A DNA stretch of 64,000 bases, from NCBI GenBank assembly GCA_001914195.1, contig MKYF01000001.1, forward strand, positions 62,001-126,000. Reading direction: 5' to 3'. The DNA is from Streptococcus mitis. GTDB taxonomy: Bacteria > Bacillota > Bacilli > Lactobacillales > Streptococcaceae. Made by a program: the position numbers and the translations under genes. Below, one piece after another: positions 6,504 to 14,969 of this stretch. The notes beneath the pieces were generated by a model. It saw only the letters and a list, made by a program, of their open reading frames with translations, made no database searches and was not told the origin of the DNA. Position 1 is the first letter of the stretch; every line of letters starts with the position of its first letter.

Positions 6504-9098
6504 ATGAAATTCAATCCAAATCAAAGATATACTCGTTGGTCTATTCGCCGTCTTAGTGTCGGTGTTGCCTCAGTTGTTGTAACCAGTGGTTTCTTTGTCC
6601 TAGTTGGTCAACCAAGTTCTGTACGTGCCGATGTGGTCAATCCGACCCCTGCTCAAGTTGTGCCAGATGCTACTTCGGTGAGTGAAAAGAGCGACTTACC
6701 AGCAGAACTTCTCAAGAAAGCAGTCGATACAGCTCTTCCTTCAGAACAAGTAGACTCAACACCTAAAGCAAGCTTGGATACTACAAACTCTCCAGAAAAA
6801 GCAGCTACGGGTGCTAAAGACCAAGTGGTAGCGCCAAAAGAAGAAGTGCAAGCAAAACCAGAATCTAAGAAAGAAACAGAGGATGCGGTTAAACCTGCGA
6901 CAAATCCTGCGCCTACAGTTTCTGGACAAGACCGTGAAGCAAATGAAGCGCAACCAGCAACCACTCCAGCTGAAGTGCAAAAAGGTGTGGCCGACAACAC
7001 TAAAGACACAGTAGATGTCCCAGCTACATACTTGGATAAAGCCAACTTCCCAGGTCCATTCACAGCTGGCGTCAACCAAGTTATTCCATATGAATTCTTC
7101 GCCGGTGACGGTATGTTGACTCGCCTTATCTTGAAAGCTTCTGACAAGGCTCCATGGTCAGACAACGGCTCAGCTAAAAATCCAGCTCTTCCACCAGTAG
7201 AAAAATTGGGCAAAGGTCTCTACTTCTACGAAGTGGACTTGGCCGGCACCCAAGGTAAATCAGATAAAGAGCTTCTTGACCTCTTGAAACAAAATGGCAC
7301 TCAAAGTTATAAAGCTACCATCAAAGTTTACGGTGCGAAAGACGGCAAGGTAGACTTGAGCAACCTCGTAGCGACTAAGGATTTGGATGTCAATTTGAAT
7401 GGCTTAACCACTCCAGCTGAAGTGCAAAAAGGCGTGGCTGACAATACCAAAGACACAGTGGATGTTCTGGCTAGCTACCTTGATAAAGCCAACTTCCCAG
7501 GCCCATTCACAGCAGGTGTCAACCAAGTCATTCCGTATGAATTCTTCGCTGGAGATGGTATGTTGACTCGTCTGATTTTGAAAGCCTCAGACAAGGCTCC
7601 ATGGTCAGACAATGGTTCAGCTAAAAATCCCGCCCTTCCACCAGTGGAAAAATTGGGCAAAGGCCTCTACTTCTACGAAGTAGACTTGGCCGGCACTCAA
7701 GGAAAATCAGATAAAGAGCTTCTAGACCTTTTGAAACAAAATGGCACTCAAAGTTACAAGGCAACTATCAAGGTGTACGGTGCCAAAGATGGCAAGGCTG
7801 ATTTGAGCAATCTCGTAGCGACTAAGGATTTGGATGTCAATTTGAATGGCTTGACTACTCCAGCTGAAGTGCAAAAAGGCGTAGCCGACAATACTAAAGA
7901 CACAGTGGATGTTTCAGCTACATACTTGGATAAAGCCAACTTCCCAGGTCCATTCACAGCCGGTGTCAACCAAGTCATCCCATATGAATTCTTCGCTGGT
8001 GACGGTATGTTGACTCGCCTTATCTTGAAAGCTTCTGACAAGGCTCCATGGTCAGATAACGGTTCGGCTAAAAATCCTGCTCTTCCACCAGTAGAGAAAT
8101 TGGGCAAAGGCCTCTACTTCTATGAAGTGGACTTGGCAGGTACCCAAGGTAAATCTGATAAAGAGCTTCTAGACCTCTTGAAACAAAACGGCACTCAAAG
8201 CTACAAGGCAACTATCAAGGTGTACGGTGCCAAAGATGGCAAGGCCGATTTGAGCAATCTCGTAGCGACTAAAAATTTGGATGTCAATTTGAATGGCTTG
8301 ACCACTCCAGCTGAAGTACAAAAAGGCGTAGCTGACAACACCAAAGATACAGTAGACGTCCCAGCTACTTACTTGGATAAAGCCAACTTCCCAGGTCCAT
8401 TCACAGCCGGTGTCAACCAAGTCATTCCTTACGAATTCTTCGCCGGTGATGGTATGTTAACTCGCCTTATCTTGAAGGCCTCAGACAAGGCACCATGGTC
8501 AGACAACGGTTCAGCCAAAAATCCAGCTCTCCCACCAGTAGAGAAATTGGGCAAAGGTCTCTACTTCTACGAAGTAGATTTGGCAGGTACTCAAGGAAAA
8601 TCTGATAAAGAGTTACTTGACCTCTTAAAACAAAACGGCACTCAAAGCTATAAAGCTACTATCAAAGTGTACGGTGCTAAAGACGGCAAGGCCGATTTGA
8701 GCAATCTCGTAGCGACAAAAGAATTGACAGTGAACTTGAATGGGTATAAGTCCCTCAATGAGATGAAATCTAAAATGCCGGCTGCTAGTCAGGATAAGAT
8801 GATGCCTAACAAAGAGCAGGACAAAACTATGAATACTAGCCAGCCAATGGCAACTCCAAGTATGAAGCAAGACCAAGTCGCAGCAACCTCAAGTAAAATG
8901 CCTGATGAAGGTAAGATGGCATCTACTAACAAGATGTCAAGTCCAATGATGGCTGATCAAATGAAAGATCAAAAAGACATGCTTCCATATACTGGTGAAG
9001 CCCAAACTTCAATGGCTACTATTGGTTTCTTTGGATTAGCCTTGGCCGGTCTGCTAGGTGGGCTCGGTTTGAAAGCTAAAAAAGATGAAAATGACTAG
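6504..9098 (+). CDS. pavB: PavB-like SSURE-repeat LPXTG adhesin
   Basis: An 864-residue surface adhesin. Order: YSIRK-type signal (RWSIRRLSVGVAS, cleavage probably near VRADV at about 40), a Pro/Glu/Lys-rich stalk (45-150), then four near-identical repeats of 149 residues starting at about 153, 302, 451 and 600. A methionine-rich spacer follows (about 753-825), then an LPYTG sortase signal (about 827) with hydrophobic helix and charged tail. The repeats contain FPGPFTAGVNQ and PWSDNGSAKNP and match my memory of SSURE domains, which in PavB bind fibronectin and plasminogen. RBS is AAGGAG. The downstream two-component genes match the TCS08 neighbourhood of pneumococcal PavB. Confidence 0.9.
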   Translation: MKFNPNQRYTRWSIRRLSVGVASVVVTSGFFVLVGQPSSVRADVVNPTPAQVVPDATSVSEKSDLPAELLKKAVDTALPSEQVDSTPKASLDTTNSPEKAATGAKDQVVAPKEEVQAKPESKKETEDAVKPATNPAPTVSGQDREANEAQPATTPAEVQKGVADNTKDTVDVPATYLDKANFPGPFTAGVNQVIPYEFFAGDGMLTRLILKASDKAPWSDNGSAKNPALPPVEKLGKGLYFYEVDLAGTQGKSDKELLDLLKQNGTQSYKATIKVYGAKDGKVDLSNLVATKDLDVNLNGLTTPAEVQKGVADNTKDTVDVLASYLDKANFPGPFTAGVNQVIPYEFFAGDGMLTRLILKASDKAPWSDNGSAKNPALPPVEKLGKGLYFYEVDLAGTQGKSDKELLDLLKQNGTQSYKATIKVYGAKDGKADLSNLVATKDLDVNLNGLTTPAEVQKGVADNTKDTVDVSATYLDKANFPGPFTAGVNQVIPYEFFAGDGMLTRLILKASDKAPWSDNGSAKNPALPPVEKLGKGLYFYEVDLAGTQGKSDKELLDLLKQNGTQSYKATIKVYGAKDGKADLSNLVATKNLDVNLNGLTTPAEVQKGVADNTKDTVDVPATYLDKANFPGPFTAGVNQVIPYEFFAGDGMLTRLILKASDKAPWSDNGSAKNPALPPVEKLGKGLYFYEVDLAGTQGKSDKELLDLLKQNGTQSYKATIKVYGAKDGKADLSNLVATKELTVNLNGYKSLNEMKSKMPAASQDKMMPNKEQDKTMNTSQPMATPSMKQDQVAATSSKMPDEGKMASTNKMSSPMMADQMKDQKDMLPYTGEAQTSMATIGFFGLALAGLLGGLGLKAKKDEND
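6960..8747 (+). repeat. Four tandem 447-bp SSURE-coding repeats
   Basis: Units begin at 6960, 7407, 7854 and 8301, each with ACTCCAGCTGAAGT near its start. The period is exactly 447 bp (149 codons). Amino-acid identity between units is almost complete while synonymous differences remain in DNA, so unit number could change by recombination. Confidence 0.9.
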
Positions 9099-9172
9099 TC
9101 TAGCTACAGACTTTCTATCTAGGATTTGAAAAATCCAGATATCGTTTAGAATGTTCGTAAAGTGATTAAAAT

Positions 9173-9207
9173 AGTGTTATACTTGAATCGGTATAGCACT
9201 GTTTTTA
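9173..9207 (+). terminator. Terminator after the adhesin gene
   Basis: AGTGTTATAC pairs with GTATAGCACT (one G-U pair) around an 8-nt loop and is followed by GTTTTTAT. It lies between the adhesin gene and the response regulator; the RBS AAAGGAGAG of the latter follows at once. Confidence 0.7.
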
Positions 9208-9222
9208 TCAAAGGAGAGATAG

Positions 9223-9918
9223 ATGGGAAAGACAATTTTGCTCGTCGATGACGAGGTAGAAATCACAGATATTCATCAACGTTATCTAGTTCAGGCAGGT
9301 TATCAGGTCTTGGTGGCCCATGATGGAGTAGAGGCCTTAGAAATCTTCAAGCGAAAACCGATTGATTTGATTATTACAGATATCATGATGCCTCGGATGG
9401 ATGGTTATGATTTGATTAGTGAGGTTCAATACTTATCACCAGAGCAGCCTTTCCTATTTATTACTGCTAAGACCAGTGAACAGGATAAAATTTACGGCCT
9501 AAGTTTGGGGGCGGATGACTTTATTGCCAAGCCCTTTAGCCCTCGTGAGCTGGTTTTGCGCGTCCACAATATCTTGCGGCGCCTTCATCGTGGAGGTGAG
9601 ACAGAAGTCGTCGGTCTCGGAGATTTACGGATGAATCACGCTAGTCATGAGGTTCAAGTCGGAGATGTGGCGCTTGATTTGACAGTTAAATCCTTCGAAC
9701 TTCTATGGCTTCTAGCCAGCAATCCAGAGCGAGTTTTTTCTAAGACAGACCTCTATGAAAAGGTTTGGCAAGAAGACTATGTGGATGATACCAATACCTT
9801 GAATGTTCATATTCATGCTCTTCGACAGGAGTTGGCTAAACATGCCAGTGCAGAAACGCCTACCATCAAAACTGTCTGGGGCTTGGGCTACAAAATTGAG
9901 AAAGCACGAGGTAGTTAA
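9223..9918 (+). CDS. OmpR-family response regulator (RR08-like)
   Basis: A 231-residue response regulator. The receiver domain (1-120) has the acidic pair DD at 9-10, phospho-acceptor Asp53 in LIITDIMMP, and Lys in AKPF. The C-terminal winged helix (about 130-228) has VWQEDYVDDTNTLNVHI and TVWGLGYKI, typical of OmpR/PhoB DNA-binding domains. RBS is AAAGGAGAG. The stop codon overlaps the kinase start by one base, so the two are translationally coupled. By position it matches pneumococcal TCS08, reported to influence adhesin and pilus genes; that role here is inference. Confidence 0.9.
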   Translation: MGKTILLVDDEVEITDIHQRYLVQAGYQVLVAHDGVEALEIFKRKPIDLIITDIMMPRMDGYDLISEVQYLSPEQPFLFITAKTSEQDKIYGLSLGADDFIAKPFSPRELVLRVHNILRRLHRGGETEVVGLGDLRMNHASHEVQVGDVALDLTVKSFELLWLLASNPERVFSKTDLYEKVWQEDYVDDTNTLNVHIHALRQELAKHASAETPTIKTVWGLGYKIEKARGS

Positions 9919-11018
9919 TGAAATTAAAAAGTTATATTTTAGTGGGGTATATCATTTCAACACTCCTAACGATTATCGTGGTTTTTTGGGCCATCCAGCG
10001 CATGTTAATTGAAGAAAGAGAGGTTTATTTCCTAGTGGGGATGACTCTCATGGCTAGTTTTATCGGTGCTGGGATTAGTCTCTTTCTCCTTTCGCCAGTC
10101 TTTACTTCATTGAGCAAACTTAAGGAACATGCCAAGCGGGTAGCAGACAAGGATTTTCCATCAAATCTGGAGGTTCAAGGACCTGTAGAATTTCAGCAAT
10201 TAGGCCAAGCCTTCAATGAAATGTCCCATGATTTGCAGGCGACCTTTGATTCACTAGAAGAAAGCGAACGAGAAAAGGGCTTGATGATTGCCCAGTTGTC
10301 GCATGATATCAAGACCCCCATTACTTTGATCCAAGCGACGGTAGAAGGAATTTTGGATGGGGTTATCAAGGAAGGAGAACAGGACCATTATCTAGCAACC
10401 ATTGGACGACAGACAGAAAGACTCAATAAATTGGTTGAGGAATTGAATTTTTTGACCCTAAATACAACTAGAAAACAGGTGGAAACTACCAGCAAAGACA
10501 GTATTTTTCTGGATCAGCTCTTGATTGAGTGCATGAGTGAATTTCAGTTCTTGATTGAGCAGGAGGAACGAGACGTCCACTTGCAGGTGATCCCAGAGTC
10601 TGCCCGGATTGAGGGAGATTATGCCAAACTTTCTCGCATCTTGGTGAATCTGGTCAATAACGCTTTTAAATACTCGGCTCCAGGAACCAAGCTGGAAGTG
10701 GTGGCTAAGCTGGAGAAGAACCAGCTTTCAATCAGTGTGATCGATGAGGGGCAGGGAATTGCCCCAGAGGACTTGGAGAATATTTTCAAACGCCTTTATC
10801 GTGTCGAAACTTCGCGTAACATGAAAACAGGTGGTCATGGCTTAGGACTTGCGATTGCGCGTGAATTGGCCCATCAATTGGGTGGGGAAATTACAGTCAG
10901 CAGCCAGTACGGTCTAGGAAGCACCTTTACCCTCCTTCTCAATCTCTCTGGTCGTGAAAATAAAGCTTACCCCCCCTTTACAAATCCAGCTATTCATGGT
11001 AAAATGGATTTTGTGTGA
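9918..11018 (+). CDS. Sensor histidine kinase (HK08-like)
   Basis: A 366-residue membrane kinase. Two helices (about 5-27 and 37-60) leave a very short extracellular loop, so it may sense the membrane or work with another protein. A HAMP-like linker follows (60-115), then the HisKA H-box LSHDIKTPI with His129. The HATPase domain shows the N-box VNNAFKYS, the G1 box DEGQGI and HGLGLAIA. The C-terminus continues about 16 residues beyond ENKA, across the promoter region of rpsD. From memory the pneumococcal protein stops near ENKA, so this tail may be a recent stop-codon loss. Confidence 0.9.
   Translation: MKLKSYILVGYIISTLLTIIVVFWAIQRMLIEEREVYFLVGMTLMASFIGAGISLFLLSPVFTSLSKLKEHAKRVADKDFPSNLEVQGPVEFQQLGQAFNEMSHDLQATFDSLEESEREKGLMIAQLSHDIKTPITLIQATVEGILDGVIKEGEQDHYLATIGRQTERLNKLVEELNFLTLNTTRKQVETTSKDSIFLDQLLIECMSEFQFLIEQEERDVHLQVIPESARIEGDYAKLSRILVNLVNNAFKYSAPGTKLEVVAKLEKNQLSISVIDEGQGIAPEDLENIFKRLYRVETSRNMKTGGHGLGLAIARELAHQLGGEITVSSQYGLGSTFTLLLNLSGRENKAYPPFTNPAIHGKMDFV
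10977..11005 (+). promoter_or_regulatory. rpsD promoter inside the end of the kinase gene
   Basis: TTTACA at 10977-10982, a 17-bp spacer and TAAAAT at 11000-11005 preceded by TGG (extended -10). The elements lie within the last codons of the kinase gene. A strong promoter expected for a ribosomal protein gene. Confidence 0.75.
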
Positions 11019-11164
11019 AATATCAGCAGGAAAGCATGAAGCTCGTCAACAGGTGTCTTATGATAAGTAACCTTGGCTGTTTAGGCGAAGGGCATCTGCA
11101 CGAATCAGGGCTTTCTAAGTGACTATTTCCACCGAAATATTATTTATATCAGGAGGACATACAC
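11012..11164 (+). promoter_or_regulatory. Long rpsD leader, possible S4 autoregulatory RNA
   Basis: About 150 nt separate the predicted transcription start from the rpsD ATG. There is no ORF and no terminator-like run of T. In Firmicutes S4 represses its own mRNA through a structured leader, so this is a candidate for that element. I could not establish a fold by eye. Confidence 0.4.
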
Positions 11165-11776
11165 ATGTCACGTTATACAGGACCATCTTGGAAACAAGCT
11201 CGTCGCCTTGGCCTTTCACTTACAGGTACAGGTAAAGAATTGGCACGTCGTAACTACGTACCAGGACAACACGGACCAAACAACCGTTCTAAATTGTCAG
11301 AATACGGTTTGCAATTGGCTGAAAAACAAAAACTTCGTTTCACTTACGGTGTAGGTGAAAAACAATTCCGTAACTTGTTCGTACAAGCTACAAAAATCAA
11401 AGGCGGAATCCTAGGTTTCAACTTCATGCTTCTTTTGGAACGTCGTTTGGATAACGTTGTTTACCGTCTTGGTCTTGCGACTACTCGTCGTCAAGCTCGT
11501 CAATTCGTAAACCACGGTCACATCCTTGTTGACGGAAAACGCGTTGATATCCCATCATACCGCGTAACTCCAGGTCAAGTGATCTCAGTTCGTGAAAAAT
11601 CATTGAAAGTTCCAGCTATCCTTGAAGCAGTAGAAGCTACTCTTGGACGTCCAGCATTCGTATCATTCGACGCTGAAAAATTGGAAGGTTCATTGACTCG
11701 CTTGCCAGAACGCGACGAAATCAACCCAGAAATCAACGAAGCCCTTGTCGTTGAATTCTACAACAAAATGCTTTAA
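11165..11776 (+). CDS. rpsD: 30S ribosomal protein S4
   Basis: A 203-residue S4 protein that nucleates 16S rRNA assembly in the small subunit body. The bacterial S4 pattern is complete: RYTGPSWKQARRLG at the N-terminus, RRLDNVVYRLG, and the S4 RNA-binding motif ARQFVNHGHILVDGKRV (about residues 100-140). There is no zinc-binding Cys cluster, so it is the C-minus form. RBS is AGGAGGAC. It stands alone behind a strong promoter and is followed by a terminator, after which accessory DNA begins. Confidence 0.98.
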   Translation: MSRYTGPSWKQARRLGLSLTGTGKELARRNYVPGQHGPNNRSKLSEYGLQLAEKQKLRFTYGVGEKQFRNLFVQATKIKGGILGFNFMLLLERRLDNVVYRLGLATTRRQARQFVNHGHILVDGKRVDIPSYRVTPGQVISVREKSLKVPAILEAVEATLGRPAFVSFDAEKLEGSLTRLPERDEINPEINEALVVEFYNKML

Positions 11777-11797
11777 TTTTAAGATATATCTTACAGA

Positions 11798-11822
11798 AAG
11801 CCTACAACAGTGGGCTTTTTTC
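11798..11822 (+). terminator. rpsD terminator
   Basis: AAGCCTAC pairs with GTGGGCTT (one G-U pair) around AACA, followed by TTTTTTC. It marks the end of the conserved left block. Confidence 0.8.
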
Positions 11823-11848
11823 TTTGTCTTAAAAGGTTGATTTCTGGG

Positions 11849-11870
11849 TTTGTCATCATTTTTGTCATCA
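11849..11870. repeat. Paired integrase arm-type repeats of a decayed element
   Basis: TTTGTCATCA occurs at 11849-11858 and 11861-11870, a 12-bp period, directly downstream of the wrecked integrase stop codon. The same layout (two repeats, 12-bp period, just after the integrase) recurs at the second element in this window, which supports an arm-site reading. Confidence 0.45.
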
Positions 11871-11871
11871 C

Positions 11872-12391
11872 TTATAACGAACTAACAGCTTTCTCATAAA
11901 ATGAGACGGCTGTTTTTGCTTTTTCTTTGGAGAGATGACTGTAAGTGTCCATAGTCATAGCCAGTGTAGAATGACCTAGACGGTGTTGTAATTCTTTATA
12001 TGGTATTCCAGAGTTTAGCAAGAGACTAGTGTGTGTCTAAAACCGTGGAATCCAATATTAGGTACACCAGCATGTTTGAAACCGAGTTTTTAGACGTGTA
12101 CTCAAGGTTTTGTTACTTGGGTAATTATGGATAAAGTCAGAGAATACAACTATTTCAGTTCGCCCTAACTTCCAAGCCTCTTGAATTTATCTAAGCTGGT
12201 GGGCTTTCAACATGGCAACAGTCGCTTGATCTATATCGATATCACGATAGCTTGCTTTTGATTTTGGGCTATTGATTTGCTCTAGGTGGTTTAGTGTCTT
12301 TGTAATGCTAATGGTTGCATTCTCTAGGTCAATATCGGACCAGCTAAGGGCTAGAGCTTCATTGATACGATAATCGATTTCTATATACCAA
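11872..12391 (-). pseudogene. Remnant of a tyrosine-recombinase integrase
   Basis: Reading the minus strand from about 12391, fragments in different frames spell the catalytic half of a phage/ICE-type integrase. First comes the box I region (RINEALALSWSDIDLEN), then ITKTLNHLEQ and SYRDIDIDQ, then the HGFRHT box II in a shifted frame. The C-terminal ELQHRLGHSTLAMTMDTYSHLSKE ends at a stop at 11872 and carries the nucleophile Tyr in MDTYSHL. There is an in-frame stop after KAHQLR and at least one frameshift before the last segment. The N-terminal half is missing. An element once inserted downstream of rpsD but can no longer excise itself. Confidence 0.85.
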
Positions 12392-12457
12392 AAATACCTA
12401 TCGAGTAACTATAAAGTCAGCGCGAATCAAATACTTTCTCTTCTTTCTTGTGGCAAG

Positions 12458-12486
12458 TTGAATTAATAAAATAATTATGATATTCT
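12458..12486 (+). promoter_or_regulatory. Probable promoter of the AAA-ATPase operon
   Basis: TTGAAT at 12458-12463, a 17-bp spacer and TATTCT at 12481-12486, about 105 bp upstream of the first gene. The leader contains an imperfect dyad (TTTAGAAA / TTTCTAA). The 815-bp stretch 11777-12591 otherwise holds only the rpsD terminator, the arm-like repeats and the integrase remnant. Confidence 0.45.
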
Positions 12487-12591
12487 TATTTCTATAAGGA
12501 AAAAATTAAAATGATTATAAGATAGTTTATTTAGAAAATTATCCAAATTTTATTTCTAATTAATTTAGAAATCATTAACAAGGGGGATATT

Positions 12592-14316
12592 ATGGCTGAA
12601 AGAATAATACATCAAGCTGATCTTCATGAGATCGAGAACAACTTGCGCTCTATCCATGAAGGATTACAAACAATTAATGCTAGAGTTGATGTAGCAAACG
12701 AAAATCTTGAAATCGTGTACGATGAAATCGGTAGTTTAGCACAAGAATTTCATGAATTTGTGAATATCCAACAAAAAGCTAATAGACTAGGACGAGCTGA
12801 AACTCGACTGGTAAAAATCCGTCAAGAAATTGAGAAGAAATACGGACATTATGATATTGTTCGTCGTACTACCACAGGGATTTTACAAGCTGATGATTTA
12901 GGAATTGTCAAAAAAGAAACAATCAGCACTGCTACAGAAGAACTAATGATATCAACTCCAGGTTACTGGCTTGCTCCATGCTTGGTTGCATTAGCGGCAT
13001 GGATAAATGATCAACCCGAGTTAGCTGAAAAAGCAGTCAAGGAAGGGATTAAACGAAACGATGAAAAGACCTCCCTTTTCTTTGCCTTAATTTGTAGAAG
13101 AGCTAACAGAAAGAACGCATGCCTTAAGTGGACTCAACGTTATCTAGCTAATCAAGATGAAGAAAATCTTGACAGAAATTCTATTATTATCTTAGATGCT
13201 TTTGCGAGTGGACTCTTGGGAGCTGATACCGAAGGAGTCATCTCACGTCAAATGAATGAATGGCTCAGTCGACTTGAAGAAAAACCTGGTTTTACTGAAC
13301 GGCAAACAGAACAATGGTCCGAAGCCATTAACTTAAAAAGAAGTGAACTAGATGAAGATTTATACCCTAACCTAAGAAAATATAGTAATAGTTGGCCTGT
13401 CCTAGAGGATATTTTAGAAGGTGCTCATCTTCATGAACAAATGTTAAACTATTTAACTGATATTTTTGAGAGGAAAGGGTCTACAGAAAGCGTCAAAGAA
13501 CAATTAGATGATATTCTAGACACACTTGTGACTGATTTTGATAACGAGGAATTAGCTCTTCGAAAACAAGAAAAATTCGAGCAGTTTGTGGTTGACTTCG
13601 GAGGAGATGACAATCGTGCTCATCAAAACATGAGTATTGAAGTGACTGCGTTTGAAACCCATAAAGATTTCACCCAGTTGCTTACCGATGCAGCAATGAA
13701 ACCCGAATCTTCTCACTCAAGTATATCTACCCAAAAATTTGCACTGGCTCTTTCTCGTGATTGGGTAACAAACGCTTATAATGATGTTACTGCAAAAAAT
13801 CGTATGAAGATTCCTTACGAAATTGAAATTAATGTAGATACTTTTAACGATAAATCAATAGATGGCCAAAACGAAAGCGAGTTGGTTGAAAAATTTAATT
13901 CTCAGATTGACTCTGAAAAAGAACAAACTTTGGCAAACTACTTCCCAAGTTTATTTGATAAATTCCTTTTGTATGGTGGTATAGCTATCGGAGTAATCGG
14001 TTTAATGATGATGATTTCTGGCAATGTTTTCTTAGGTTTAATAGCTATTATAGCAGGTATTTTTATGGTTCTTAAGCATAAATCTAATATTGAAAATATT
14101 GAAACAAGTCGCAAGAAAATTGAAGAACAGTACGAGGATAAGAGAGTTAATGGTGAACAAATTATAAGAGCTATTCTGGCTGAAATTGTAGACTTTAGAA
14201 TTGAATTTGCAGAGAAAGATGCTGAAAGTACTAAAGTCCTTGATTTCCTCGAACAAATAAGACCTGAACAATATGTAAACAAGTTGGCATCATCCAATAG
14301 AAAGATTAAAATTTGA
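12592..14316 (+). CDS. Large coiled-coil membrane protein of an uncharacterised AAA operon
   Basis: A 574-residue protein whose function I do not recognise. The N-terminus (1-100) is strongly helical and coiled-coil-like. Residues about 105-230 have the look of helical repeats (TPGYWLAPCLVALAAW, then LFFALICRRA). A membrane hairpin lies at about 457-495 (FLLYGGIAIGVIGLMMM, then LGLIAIIAGIFMVL), followed by a charged helical C-terminus. There is no signal peptide, so most of it should be cytoplasmic and tail-anchored by the hairpin. RBS is AAGGGGG. It is the first gene of a compact operon ending in a Ycf46-like ATPase and is likely the partner or membrane platform of that ATPase. Confidence 0.8.
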   Translation: MAERIIHQADLHEIENNLRSIHEGLQTINARVDVANENLEIVYDEIGSLAQEFHEFVNIQQKANRLGRAETRLVKIRQEIEKKYGHYDIVRRTTTGILQADDLGIVKKETISTATEELMISTPGYWLAPCLVALAAWINDQPELAEKAVKEGIKRNDEKTSLFFALICRRANRKNACLKWTQRYLANQDEENLDRNSIIILDAFASGLLGADTEGVISRQMNEWLSRLEEKPGFTERQTEQWSEAINLKRSELDEDLYPNLRKYSNSWPVLEDILEGAHLHEQMLNYLTDIFERKGSTESVKEQLDDILDTLVTDFDNEELALRKQEKFEQFVVDFGGDDNRAHQNMSIEVTAFETHKDFTQLLTDAAMKPESSHSSISTQKFALALSRDWVTNAYNDVTAKNRMKIPYEIEINVDTFNDKSIDGQNESELVEKFNSQIDSEKEQTLANYFPSLFDKFLLYGGIAIGVIGLMMMISGNVFLGLIAIIAGIFMVLKHKSNIENIETSRKKIEEQYEDKRVNGEQIIRAILAEIVDFRIEFAEKDAESTKVLDFLEQIRPEQYVNKLASSNRKIKI

Positions 14317-14329
14317 GGAGGTAATTGAC

Positions 14330-14512
14330 ATGGATGAACAATATAAAGGCGATAGTAAGCTATCATCTAATAACACCACTCCATTTAAGAGCATTAATAC
14401 TGAAGAGGATTTTAGTGAAGAACCTATGAGCGTGTTTGCTGAGGGACTCCCTTCATGGGACATCGTGCCTCCACAATTGCTAGTCAGAAGGAAACGGCAA
14501 AATAATGAATAA
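14330..14512 (+). CDS. Small acidic protein with a distinctive C-terminal tail
   Basis: A 60-residue protein with a very good RBS (GAGGAGG, 7-nt spacing), 13 nt after the previous gene and overlapping the next by 8 nt. The first 40 residues are polar and acidic and look disordered. The end is a compact, probably conserved tail (GLPSWDIVPPQLLVRRKR). There are no Cys and no membrane segment. The size, disorder and tail suggest a substrate, adaptor or modified peptide of the operon's ATPase. That is inference; I know of no named family. Confidence 0.7.
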   Translation: MDEQYKGDSKLSSNNTTPFKSINTEEDFSEEPMSVFAEGLPSWDIVPPQLLVRRKRQNNE

Positions 14513-14969
14513 ACCACAAACATATGCAGAATGGGTAAATGTCTTAACTATTTTTAAAAACAAAGATGATGATGAAACAGTTTTAAAAATGATGAAATCT
14601 GGGACTATCGAATGGCAATACGGTGTGGCGGAACGTTTCTCTACAAAGTTAATTGACGCTGTTAATTACCGTATGAATGTAGCTTCAGATAAGTTTCAAA
14701 AAGATTTACTAAAATCCCAAGGATACGAGGGAGCTATCATTCAATCAATTCTTTCGTTGAGAAAAGAAATGGCGTTCTTAGCTGAAGCAATCAATCTTCC
14801 TGCAATTCCAGATAAAGAGCGACAACACTACTTAAATCTCGTTATAGAACAAGCTAATAGTATGCAGAAATCTTTAGAAGAATCTGCAAAACAGGACCGA
14901 AGCGGGAAAATGTCAAGTATTATTAGAAATCATAAAATTAATTCTTTTTTAAATAAAGGTGAACAGTAA
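14505..14969 (+). CDS. Hypothetical helical protein of the AAA operon
   Basis: A 154-residue, nearly all-helical soluble protein with no motif I can name. It contains IIQSILSLRKEMAFLAEAINLP and a basic tail (IIRNHKINSFLNKG). Its start overlaps the small acidic gene by 8 nt, and its stop is directly adjacent to the ATPase start, so translation of the three is coupled. RBS is AAGGAAA. Probably an adaptor or structural component acting with the ATPase; no enzymatic residues stand out. Confidence 0.75.
   Translation: MNKPQTYAEWVNVLTIFKNKDDDETVLKMMKSGTIEWQYGVAERFSTKLIDAVNYRMNVASDKFQKDLLKSQGYEGAIIQSILSLRKEMAFLAEAINLPAIPDKERQHYLNLVIEQANSMQKSLEESAKQDRSGKMSSIIRNHKINSFLNKGEQ

Noticed and set aside
6960..8747. 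Large tandem repeats as possible assembly artefact
   Set aside because: Synonymous differences between units show that they are real separate copies, typical of SSURE adhesins.
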